Assembly: GCA_023230585.1 (NCBI GenBank)
Contig: JALNXB010000071.1
Coordinates: 1-8,908 of the forward strand
Source of the DNA: a bacterium
GTDB lineage: Bacteria > Ratteibacteria > UBA8468 > B48-G9 > JAFGKM01
Length of the DNA stretch: 8,908 bases
Reading direction: 5' to 3'
The position numbers were made by a program, and so were the translations under genes. Shown one piece after another: positions 1-5,354 of the stretch (positions are counted from its first letter, which is position 1; the number at the start of each line of letters is the position of its first letter). The notes beneath the pieces were generated by a model, which was given only the letters and a program-made list of their open reading frames with translations, was not told where the DNA came from and searched no databases.

Positions 1-1
1 C

Positions 2-103
2 CCCTCCTACGCCAAGGTATACCTGCCGAAGCTTGTATTTTAGCGTAGGTTGGCTTCGGCGGGTAAAGCTCGCAAGATAAACTGCAAAAGACGGAATGGG
101 GGG
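2..103 (-). repeat. C repeat, copy 1 (long form, inverted)
   Basis: This is the reverse complement of 4871-4972, with 101 of 102 positions matching by eye; the one difference lies in the ACTGCAAAAG / ACTACAAAAG stretch near 84. It carries the 36-base internal insert that the copy at 6848-6913 lacks. It has no coding potential of its own. The left boundary cannot be judged because the window starts here. Confidence 0.9.
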
Positions 104-109
104 GCTGTT

Positions 110-133
110 AACAAAAGGTTCAAGCCTTTTGTT
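110..133. other. 9-bp hairpin AACAAAAGG/CCTTTTGTT
   Basis: Perfect 9-bp inverted repeat (110-118 with 125-133) around a 6-base loop. No gene in the window ends just upstream and only TTCTCC follows, so it is not a convincing intrinsic terminator. It may end a transcript entering from the left or be part of the repeat field. Confidence 0.5.
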
Positions 134-138
134 CTCCT

Positions 139-254
139 ACTCTGAGCCTGTTGAACCCTTCGGAGATGCTTTATATGCAGAAGGGTAAGTTCTCAGAGTG
201 CCCGATTGTTGTGTAGAAGGTGTCTGCGCCGTAGTACCAGAGTGAGTAGACACC
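139..254. repeat. Two imperfect palindromes upstream of gnd promoter
   Basis: The first is a two-part stem: ACTCTGAG (139-146) pairs with CTCAGAGT (192-199), and inside it CCCTTC (156-161) pairs with GAAGGG (180-185). The second pairs GGTGTCT (219-225) with AGACACC (248-254) over a 22-base loop and is followed by T6 at 261-266. The loop is too long for a typical terminator. No convincing gene is present in 104-376. Confidence 0.5.
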
Positions 255-276
255 CCATACTTTTTTAGTTCTTTAT

Positions 277-305
277 TTGATTTATTTAAATAAATTAAGT
301 ATAAT
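277..305 (+). promoter_or_regulatory. Sigma70-type promoter of gnd
   Basis: A TTGATT -35 box (277-282), a 17-base spacer and a perfect TATAAT -10 box (300-305) lie in an A+T-rich stretch. The expected start of transcription is near 312, giving a 5' leader of about 80 bases before the gnd start at 392. This is the best promoter match in the window. Confidence 0.7.
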
Positions 306-321
306 ATATAAAGTTTGATTC

Positions 322-359
322 CACACAATTTTTACCTACTTAGTGTGAACATTACACAC
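322..359 (+). promoter_or_regulatory. Operator-like inverted repeats in gnd leader
   Basis: GTGTG (343-347) and CACAC (355-359) form an inverted repeat with a 7-base centre. An extra CACAC at 322-326 can pair with the same GTGTG, so two mutually exclusive 5-bp hairpins are possible. The site lies between the predicted transcription start and the ribosome binding site. It resembles a repressor operator, but no regulator is identifiable and the stems are short. Confidence 0.3.
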
Positions 360-378
360 GAAAACTTAACTTTTGAAT

Positions 379-384
379 GGAGGG
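379..384 (+). promoter_or_regulatory. Ribosome binding site fixing the gnd start
   Basis: GGAGGG lies 7 bases before the ATG at 392. It overlaps an upstream in-frame ATG at 377, which has no binding site of its own, so 392 is the start. Confidence 0.85.
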
Positions 385-391
385 CTTTATT

Positions 392-1885
392 ATGAAAAAA
401 GCAGATATAGGTGTTATTGGAATGGAAGTAATGGGCAAAAATCTTGCCTTAAATATTGAAAGTAGGGGATATACAGTTGCAGTTTTTAACAGAACTGGGC
501 AAAAAACAAAAGATTTTGCCGAAGGTCCAGCAAAAGGTAAAAACTTTATCCCTTCTTACGAACTTAAAGATTTTGTAGAATCTCTTGCTTCACCACGTAA
601 AGTAATGTTAATGGTAAAAGAAGGCGCTCCAGTTGACGGATTTATAGAAAAACTTCTTCCTCTTCTTGATAAAGGCGACCTTATCATTGACGGCGGTAAC
701 TCTTTTTTCAAAGATACAATCAGACGCAACAAAGAACTTAACGAAAAAGGATATCTATTTATTGGTACAGGAGTTTCTGGTGGAGAAGAGGGAGCTCTTA
801 AAGGTCCAGCAATTATGCCAGGTGGACAGAAAGAAGCATACAAACTTGTAGAAAACATTTTTACAGATATTTCAGCAAAAGCAGATGACGGTGCAGCTTG
901 CGTAACATATATTGGCCCTAACGGAGCAGGTCATTTTGTTAAGACCATCCATAACGGGATAGAATATGGAGATATGCAGCTTATTGGAGAATGTGCATGG
1001 TTCTTCAAAAAGGCTCTCGGAATCAACGCAAAAGAGATAGCCGATATTATGTCTGATTGGAACGGTGGAGACGACATTCTACGCTCTTACTTGATAGAAA
1101 TTACTGGCGACAGTATGAAAGAAGAGAATAAAAACTCTAACGGCTACATTGTAGATATAATAGCCGATATAACAAGAATGAAAGGCACAGGCACCTGGAC
1201 AGTTCAGAGTGCACTTGAACTTCTTGTTCCAATTCCAACAATTGCATCAGCTGTCTTTTCAAGAGAAATGTCACAAGATAAAGACCTTAGACTTGAAGTC
1301 TCAAAAACATTAAAATTTGCATCTTGCGAAAAGAACCAAGAAGATAAAGAGAAACTTATTGATATAGCCCACGACGCTCTTTATATAGCAAAAATTTCTT
1401 CTTACGCCCAAGGACTTGCTCTACTTCAAGGGGCTTCAAAAGAGTATAATTTTGAATTAAATTTAGGAGAGATAGCAAAGTTATGGAGAGGTGGATGTAT
1501 CATTAGAGCCCAATTCCTTGATGAGATAACAAAAGCATACAAAGATAACCCTGCATTACCAAACCTTCTGGTTGCACCTCAATTTGCAGCCTTTGTCAAT
1601 AAAAATTTATGGAAACTTGCCAAGTTTATTGAACTCTCACATAAAGCAGGTATACCTGTACCAGGTATGACATCTTCACTGGATTACATCTTACAGATAT
1701 CTTCACCTATTATGGTTTCAGCTCAGGTAGCAGCCTTACAGAGAGATTATTTTGGAGCACACGGTTACTTCAAAATTGGTGGAGAAAGCCAACCAGAAGT
1801 AGTTAAAACTTCTGAAGGTAAAATGCAAGAGTTCCATACAGAATGGATGCTCGACGGAAGACCCGAGATAGATATAACGAAATAA
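392..1885 (+). CDS. gnd: 6-phosphogluconate dehydrogenase, decarboxylating
   Basis: Oxidises and decarboxylates 6-phosphogluconate to ribulose-5-phosphate with reduction of NADP+, in the cytosolic oxidative pentose phosphate pathway. From the GGAGGG-supported ATG the protein is 497 residues, a long-type enzyme. Visible: the Rossmann loop GVIGMEVMG (7-15); NRT (33-35), the motif that binds the NADP 2'-phosphate; IIDGGNS (98-104); GVSGGEEGA (127-135); GAGHFVKTIHNGIEYGD (178-194), holding the expected catalytic Lys184 and Glu191; and the substrate-binding tail QRDYFGAH (450-457). The Glu in GMEVMG replaces the small residue usual there. All key residues are present, so it should be active. It is the first of four co-directional genes and the only one with a clear promoter. 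A 304-base repeat-filled gap separates it from pfp. Confidence 0.97.
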   Translation: MKKADIGVIGMEVMGKNLALNIESRGYTVAVFNRTGQKTKDFAEGPAKGKNFIPSYELKDFVESLASPRKVMLMVKEGAPVDGFIEKLLPLLDKGDLIIDGGNSFFKDTIRRNKELNEKGYLFIGTGVSGGEEGALKGPAIMPGGQKEAYKLVENIFTDISAKADDGAACVTYIGPNGAGHFVKTIHNGIEYGDMQLIGECAWFFKKALGINAKEIADIMSDWNGGDDILRSYLIEITGDSMKEENKNSNGYIVDIIADITRMKGTGTWTVQSALELLVPIPTIASAVFSREMSQDKDLRLEVSKTLKFASCEKNQEDKEKLIDIAHDALYIAKISSYAQGLALLQGASKEYNFELNLGEIAKLWRGGCIIRAQFLDEITKAYKDNPALPNLLVAPQFAAFVNKNLWKLAKFIELSHKAGIPVPGMTSSLDYILQISSPIMVSAQVAALQRDYFGAHGYFKIGGESQPEVVKTSEGKMQEFHTEWMLDGRPEIDITK

Positions 1886-1946
1886 AATACTATAATGATA
1901 AAAGCGAGGCTTATCCCAAGTACCCCCGAGGGAATTACCCTTGCTT

Positions 1947-2048
1947 GTCATTCCGGACTTGATCCGGAATCTCGTTTTTACTACTCCTGTTACGTGGATT
2001 AGGTTGGAGTTCCTGAAACCCTGCCAGGGTAAACAAGTTCAGGATGAC
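1947..2048 (+). repeat. Composite repeat: A palindrome, spacer, B palindrome
   Basis: The A module (1947-1974) contains TTCCGGACTTGATCCGGAA. A spacer with CGTGGATTAGGTT follows, then the B module CCTGAAAC...AAGTTCAGGATGAC (2012-2048). Here B is interrupted by 15-16 extra bases that themselves form a small hairpin, ACCCTG-C-CAGGGT. The same A-spacer-B order recurs in reverse at 8659-8733. These modules dominate the gnd-pfp gap. Confidence 0.85.
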
Positions 2049-2080
2049 AGAGTGGGGCGTTCAGAATGAGAAAATGGGCG

Positions 2081-2105
2081 GGTAGAACGCCGAAGGCGAA
2101 AAGGA
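2081..2105 (+). repeat. D module with GGTAGAAC lead
   Basis: 25 bases, GGTAGAACGCCGAAGGCG followed by AAAAGGA, match 3675-3699 at 23 of 25 positions. The core GCCGAAGGC is a short palindrome. It lies 84 bases before the pfp start; the other copy lies 48 bases before the HAD start. Confidence 0.7.
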
Positions 2106-2157
2106 TTACACCCTTACTTTATACTATTCCTCCCCCAGAGGAGAGGAAGGGAGAAAT

Positions 2158-2193
2158 ATGACTAACAAAACTTTACAAAGAGGTGGACTATGA
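2158..2193 (+). CDS. Possible 11-codon leader peptide overlapping pfp start
   Basis: ATG at 2158 opens the short frame MTNKTLQRGGL, whose TGA (2191-2193) overlaps the pfp ATG in the arrangement ATGA. A purine-rich stretch, GGAAGGGAG (2145-2153), lies just upstream as a plausible binding site, and the pfp binding site lies inside this frame. The layout would allow translational coupling. It is very short and has no recognisable attenuation codons, so it may be fortuitous. Confidence 0.3.
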   Translation: MTNKTLQRGGL

Positions 2194-3503
2194 AAAAAAA
2201 TGTAGTTATAGCTCAAAGCGGTGGACCAACCGCTGTAATAAATAATAGTATAAGAGGAGCTGTAGATTCTCTCTTTAAATCAGATAAGATAGACAAAATC
2301 TATGGCGCAAAAATGGGTATCATAGGAGTTCTTAAAGAAGAGTTATATGATATAAATTCTCAAAATCCACAACAGGTTAAACTCCTTTCAAAAACACCTT
2401 CAGCTGGCGTGATTGGTAGTTGCCGTTACAAAATTAAGTCAGACGAAGATATGGAAAGGATAATAGACGTTTTTGAGAAACATAATGTCGGGTACTTCTT
2501 TTATTGTGGTGGTAACGATTCTATGGATACCGCAAACAAGGTAAGTGTCCTTGCAAAAAAGAAAGGGCTTGATATAATCTCAACCGGTATTACAAAAACC
2601 ATCGACAATGATGTTGGCGGAGATTTACAGGAAGACGGAACATTCGCTCTATGCGACCACAACCCTGGCTACGGTAGCGTTGCAAGATATACTGCTATGA
2701 ATATTCTTGAAGCAAACCAGGAGAATAAAGCAAGTTATACAAGCGACCCAGTACTTGTTATAAGTTCTATGGGACGAAAGATAGGTTTTATTACTGCTTC
2801 TGCTCGATTAGCCGACCCAACAAGGAAAATGCCTCTCTTAATACTTCTACCTGAAGCATTAAACAAAAACAAACCAGAAGAAAACCTTCAATTTATTTTA
2901 GAAAGGGTTAACGAAAAGATAGAAGAGTTTGGTAGATGTATAGTGTCTATAAGTGAAGGTCTTGAGATTGGTGATCTGGAAATACTTAAAGACAATTTTG
3001 GGCACGCCCAATTTGGAGCATCAGGTAAATCTGTTGACCAAGCCCTTATCAACTACCTAAACGGTTTAGATAGAAAAGATAGTAAAGGATTCTCAAATAG
3101 TCGCCTTAAATGTAAAGGTATTGCCCGTTGTGAAAAACCCGGGACAAAACAGAGAAGAGATTTTTTTACAACCTCGCAGAGCGACCTAAAAGAAGCTTAT
3201 GAAGTTGGCGCTTATGCTGCAGAAATTGCTTTGAGAGGAGAGGGCGGGTATATGTCAACCATTATACGAGAACCTGGTAACCCATATCAAGTTAGATATG
3301 ATAAGGTCCCTCTCGACTTAGTTGCAAACGCTGATAGAAAGTTTCCTCAAAAATGGATTTCAGAGAACAAAGTTGATGTAACAGATGAGTTTATTAATTG
3401 GGCTTTACCTTTACTTGGGGACCCTCTACCAGAATTTGCTGAGTTTGAGGAAATCTTTGCACCTAAAAAATGTAAAGACTATATCCCTGTAACGCTAAGG
3501 TAA
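2190..3503 (+). CDS. pfp: Pyrophosphate-dependent phosphofructokinase (PPi-PFK)
   Basis: Reversibly transfers phosphate between PPi and fructose-6-phosphate to give fructose-1,6-bisphosphate and Pi, in cytosolic glycolysis and gluconeogenesis. The 437-residue protein opens with IAQSGGPTAVIN (7-18), the phosphate-donor loop of the family. Donor choice can be read from two sites. GGNDS (107-111) has Asp110 where ATP enzymes have the Gly of GGDGS. TKTIDND (135-141) has Lys136 where ATP enzymes have Gly. Both are hallmarks of PPi use. Asp139 is the expected catalytic base; MGR (194-196) and ISEG are substrate-site motifs. An AGAGGTGG binding site (2179-2186) supports the ATG at 2190. Single-subunit PPi enzymes of this size are common in anaerobes and candidate phyla. 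The ATP-versus-PPi call rests on these residues only. Confidence 0.93.
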   Translation: MKKNVVIAQSGGPTAVINNSIRGAVDSLFKSDKIDKIYGAKMGIIGVLKEELYDINSQNPQQVKLLSKTPSAGVIGSCRYKIKSDEDMERIIDVFEKHNVGYFFYCGGNDSMDTANKVSVLAKKKGLDIISTGITKTIDNDVGGDLQEDGTFALCDHNPGYGSVARYTAMNILEANQENKASYTSDPVLVISSMGRKIGFITASARLADPTRKMPLLILLPEALNKNKPEENLQFILERVNEKIEEFGRCIVSISEGLEIGDLEILKDNFGHAQFGASGKSVDQALINYLNGLDRKDSKGFSNSRLKCKGIARCEKPGTKQRRDFFTTSQSDLKEAYEVGAYAAEIALRGEGGYMSTIIREPGNPYQVRYDKVPLDLVANADRKFPQKWISENKVDVTDEFINWALPLLGDPLPEFAEFEEIFAPKKCKDYIPVTLR

Positions 3504-3513
3504 TTGGTAAAAG

Positions 3514-3536
3514 AAAGACCCCTTCTGTCTTTGTTT
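3514..3536 (+). terminator. Weak hairpin after pfp
   Basis: AAAGAC (3514-3519) pairs with GTCTTT (3527-3532) over a 7-base loop, 10 bases past the pfp stop, and is followed by GTTTG. The stem is short and A+T-rich and the T-tract is broken. It may terminate weakly, perhaps together with the A palindrome that follows directly. Confidence 0.3.
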
Positions 3537-3564
3537 GTCATTCCGGATTTGATCTGGAATCTCG
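3537..3564 (+). repeat. A palindrome, degenerate copy
   Basis: TTCCGGATTTGATCTGGAA differs from the A consensus at two positions, one in each arm. It keeps the flanking GTCA and TCTCG. It stands alone, without a following B module. Confidence 0.75.
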
Positions 3565-3608
3565 CTTTTCACGAAATTACTGATGAAGGTTGTACATCAA
3601 TGTATTTT

Positions 3609-3627
3609 ACGGAGGTCTGACCTTCGT
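3609..3627. repeat. Palindrome ACGGAGGTC-T-GACCTTCGT
   Basis: A 9-bp inverted repeat with a 1-base centre and one G-T wobble pair. With no real loop it is more likely a DNA-level palindrome than an RNA terminator. It is the only copy in the window. The rest of the 3565-3674 stretch shows nothing recognisable. Confidence 0.55.
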
Positions 3628-3674
3628 CTTAATCAAATGTAGAGGAAACTGCAAATCACGAGGGTTTGCAAAAA

Positions 3675-3699
3675 GGTAGAACACTGAAGGCGAAAAGGA
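3675..3699 (+). repeat. D module, copy with GGTAGAAC lead
   Basis: 23 of 25 bases match 2081-2105. The right end supplies the AAAAGGA next to an in-frame ATG at 3700, which makes that ATG look like a start codon; the repeat origin argues against it. Confidence 0.7.
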
Positions 3700-3714
3700 A
3701 TGAGGAAAAATACA

Positions 3715-3734
3715 ACCCTGCTACCAAACAGGGT
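3715..3734 (+). promoter_or_regulatory. Hairpin abutting the HAD gene ribosome binding site
   Basis: ACCCTG (3715-3720) pairs with CAGGGT (3729-3734) over an 8-base loop, ending directly before the AAAGGAGA binding site (3735-3742). The same arms with a 1-base loop occur inside the B module at 2018-2030, so it may be a repeat fragment rather than a control element. Confidence 0.35.
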
Positions 3735-3742
3735 AAAGGAGA
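3735..3742 (+). promoter_or_regulatory. Ribosome binding site fixing the HAD start
   Basis: AAAGGAGA lies 5 bases before the ATG at 3748. The upstream in-frame ATG at 3700 has only GGA directly adjoining it, which is too close to serve. Confidence 0.85.
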
Positions 3743-3747
3743 TTAAT

Positions 3748-4785
3748 ATGTTATTCAAAAAACTTACAGCCGATGAGATTAAAAACGACCCAGAACAGCA
3801 ACTAAAATCTTTTAAAAGAACAAAAGAATATCTTGTAGCCATTGATACAGACGGTTGCGTCACAGACAATATGAATGGTAAACATATGATGATATTTCAA
3901 CCCCAATATATGGAATATTATCAACTCTGGGGTTTAGAATCTTATTTTAGAGAGGTTTCAGAATATTACAACCTTTTTTCTGTTAAAAGAGGGTGTAACA
4001 GATTTCTTGCAATAAAATACTCTCTCGATGCCCTAAATAATAGAAAAGACGTGCAAGATATAATTAAAGAGAAACATATTACACTTCCTGAAGTAGAACC
4101 TCTTAACCAATATATTGATTATTGCGAAAATAATAAACTGGGGCTTGGGAACCCAAGTTTAGAGCAGTTTTTGGCTACAAGGTCTATGGACCTATATTTG
4201 TATAAACTTCTTGGTTGGAGTGAAGCCGTTAACAGAACATTTCCTTTTGTAAAGATACCTCCTTTTGAAAACGTTAAAGAATCTTTAGCACTTATGGCTG
4301 AGAAGGCAGACGTTATGATTGTTTCTCAGACACCTTACGAAGACCTTGTAAATTTCTGGGAATATAACGATTTGCTACCTTACATACAAACAATTGCAGG
4401 TCAAGAGATGGGAAAAAAAGGACACCATATAGGAGTTGTGAAAGAAAAATGTGGTTATGACCCTTCAAAAATTCTTATGTTGGGAGATGCAGACGGCGAC
4501 CTTAAAGGCGTTAAAGAGAACGATGGTCTTTTTTACCCTATTCCTGCAGGTGGAGAGAGAGATGCCTGGAAGAATTTCCCATCTATCTTTGAAAAATTTA
4601 TTGATGGTAACTACAAAGGCGAATTGGAGAACAAATACCTTGATGAGTTTGCAAAAGTATTGCTGACAACACCACCTTGGGAAGAAACTGGTTATAACCA
4701 TATAGAAGCATACAAGAAGAAACAGCCTATAAGAGAATCCCTCTACAAACAACTTAATCCAGAGGGACGTCTGCTTGTAATGTAA
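3748..4785 (+). CDS. HAD-superfamily hydrolase, substrate unknown
   Basis: A 345-residue cytosolic protein with no signal peptide or membrane segment. All HAD motifs are visible: motif I DTDG (33-36), with Asp33 as expected nucleophile and Asp35 as acid/base; motif II VSQT (192-195) with Ser193; lysines at 223-224 or 232 for motif III; and motif IV GDADGD (246-251), which binds Mg2+. A large helical cap lies between motifs I and II and carries the unusual conserved-looking blocks CVTDNMNGKH (37-46) and NLFSVKRGCNRF (75-86). From memory, similar blocks occur in uncharacterised HAD proteins of Planctomycetota and Lentisphaerota. Phosphatase activity on a small phosphorylated metabolite is the default guess. 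Its place between PPi-PFK and a LarA-like gene suggests a sugar phosphate or phosphorylated sugar acid, but nothing in the sequence fixes this. Confidence 0.85.
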   Translation: MLFKKLTADEIKNDPEQQLKSFKRTKEYLVAIDTDGCVTDNMNGKHMMIFQPQYMEYYQLWGLESYFREVSEYYNLFSVKRGCNRFLAIKYSLDALNNRKDVQDIIKEKHITLPEVEPLNQYIDYCENNKLGLGNPSLEQFLATRSMDLYLYKLLGWSEAVNRTFPFVKIPPFENVKESLALMAEKADVMIVSQTPYEDLVNFWEYNDLLPYIQTIAGQEMGKKGHHIGVVKEKCGYDPSKILMLGDADGDLKGVKENDGLFYPIPAGGERDAWKNFPSIFEKFIDGNYKGELENKYLDEFAKVLLTTPPWEETGYNHIEAYKKKQPIRESLYKQLNPEGRLLVM

Positions 4786-4840
4786 TCCTGGTTTACCTTC
4801 TATCCCTGGTTGTAAATCCGAATTTTGTGAAAATCCCCGA

Positions 4841-4870
4841 GGGACTTGATACGGAATCTCGTTTTTACTA
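4841..4870 (+). repeat. A module remnant leading into C repeat
   Basis: GGGACTTGATACGGAATCTC keeps the right half of A, while the left arm is decayed. It runs through GTTTTTACTA directly into the C repeat. The A-to-C junction is the same as at 6811-6848. Confidence 0.6.
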
Positions 4871-4972
4871 CCCCCCATTCCGTCTTTTGTAGTTTATCTT
4901 GCGAGCTTTACCCGCCGAAGCCAACCTACGCTAAAATACAAGCTTCGGCAGGTATACCTTGGCGTAGGAGGG
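4871..4972 (+). repeat. C repeat, copy 2 (long form)
   Basis: 102 bases from CCCCCCATTCCG to GGCGTAGGAGGG. It is the inverted partner of 2-103 and a direct partner of 6848-6913, which lacks the 36 bases at 4923-4958. Within it GCCGAAGC (4914-4921) pairs with GCTTCGGC (4942-4949), and CCTACGC (4925-4931) pairs with GCGTAGG (4962-4968), so the two inverted repeats interleave. The insert also holds the perfect 10-bp palindrome AGGTATACCT (4950-4959). Confidence 0.9.
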
Positions 4973-4980
4973 CGTTTTTT

Positions 4981-5010
4981 TAGCGTGGCAATCTCGCCGA
5001 AGGCGGAAAA
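4981..5010 (+). repeat. D module following C
   Basis: TAGCGTGGCAATCTCGCCGA then AGGCGGAAAA. The same module follows the C repeat at 6920-6950, differing at the leading base, so C and D travel together at both places. Confidence 0.75.
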
Positions 5011-5029
5011 GCAATGCACCCTCTCTTTG

Positions 5030-5070
5030 CCCTCTACCCATAGGGGAGAGGGATTAAGGGTGAGGGGGAC
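5030..5070 (+). repeat. F-type hairpin CCCTCTACCC / GGGGAGAGGG
   Basis: 5030-5039 pairs with 5043-5052 apart from one mismatch, over a 3-base loop, and is followed by ATTAAGGGTGAGGGGG. It occupies the same place before the G repeat as the perfect hairpin at 6635-6671. This is a common type of dispersed bacterial palindrome, not a gene. Confidence 0.65.
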
Positions 5071-5140
5071 TTTACGTCTTGGCAAAGGAATGTGAAGCAA
5101 TCTCCCATTCTGTCTTTTGTAGTTAGTCTTGCGAGTTTTA
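5071..5140 (+). repeat. G direct repeat, copy 1
   Basis: 70 bases starting TTTACGTCTTGGCAAAGGAA match 6683-6752 at 63 of 70 positions. The second half is a decayed version of the beginning of C (CATTC.GTCTTTTGTAGTT..TCTTGCGAG). The two copies flank the LarA-like gene in the same orientation. Confidence 0.85.
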
Positions 5141-5151
5141 TTCCTCGGAGA

Positions 5152-5202
5152 TACTCAGGACAAGACTCCCTTGGGGGTACTCGGAACAAGTCGCCGAAGG
5201 CG
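5152..5202 (+). repeat. Short imperfect tandem and D core
   Basis: TACTCAGGACAAG (5152-5164) and TACTCGGAACAAG (5178-5190) are 26 bases apart and differ at two positions. A D core, GCCGAAGGCG (5193-5202), follows. A related CAAGTACCCCCGAGGG stretch lies in the opposite orientation at about 1918-1933. Nothing here looks coding. Confidence 0.5.
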
Positions 5203-5226
5203 AAAAAGAAAAACAAAAGCAAGGTT

Positions 5227-5282
5227 ACTGAAACAAGTTTAGGATGACAAAACCGCGAGAAGAAGGATCAAGGATGAGGGGG
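5227..5282 (+). repeat. Degenerate B and F remnants
   Basis: ACTGAAACAAGTTTAGGATG (5227-5246) is a B module with altered arms. GAAGGATCAAGGATGAGGGG (5263-5282) matches the right arm and tail of the hairpin at 6635-6671 but has no left arm here. Confidence 0.6.
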
Positions 5283-5302
5283 GCAGTCGTCCTTGTATGT
5301 TA

Positions 5303-5328
5303 TTATGAGAGTCATAACAATTACACAC
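5303..5328 (+). promoter_or_regulatory. Possible control site upstream of LarA-like gene
   Basis: TTATGA (5303-5308) and TCATAA (5312-5317) form a 6-bp inverted repeat with a 3-base centre. ATTACACAC at 5320-5328 also occurs at 351-359 in the gnd leader. A weak promoter, TTGTAT (5293-5298), 17 bases, AACAAT (5316-5321), would overlap the site. This is suggestive only. Confidence 0.25.
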
Positions 5329-5354
5329 TTTAAACCATAACCAAGGAAAATAAA

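Noticed and set aside
137..328. 63-residue - strand open frame
   Set aside because: It spans the gnd promoter and the palindromes, has low-complexity composition and no credible binding site.
377..391. Upstream in-frame ATG for gnd
   Set aside because: The GGAGGG binding site overlaps this ATG and is ideally placed for the ATG at 392. The Rossmann fold then begins at the normal distance.
1891..1896. TATAAT just after the gnd stop as a promoter for pfp
   Set aside because: No -35-like hexamer lies at a suitable spacing and about 290 bases of repeats separate it from pfp.
3700..3747. Upstream in-frame ATG for the HAD gene
   Set aside because: The added residues come from the D repeat and a hairpin. 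The strong AAAGGAGA site serves the ATG at 3748.
4465..4878. 137-residue - strand open frame
   Set aside because: Most of it is antisense to the HAD gene, whose catalytic motif IV and tail are clearly coding on the + strand.
4871..4972. Possible tRNA or structured RNA gene in the C repeat
   Set aside because: No T-arm, anticodon stem or acceptor pattern fits. The pairing is explained by repeat palindromes.
4894..5222. Overlapping - strand open frames of 62-68 residues
   Set aside because: They consist entirely of translated C, D, F and G repeat modules with no initiation signal.
4841..5282. Possible CRISPR array, because of dense short repeats
   Set aside because: The repeats differ in sequence and length, are not evenly spaced, recur in other gaps of the window, and no cas gene is present.
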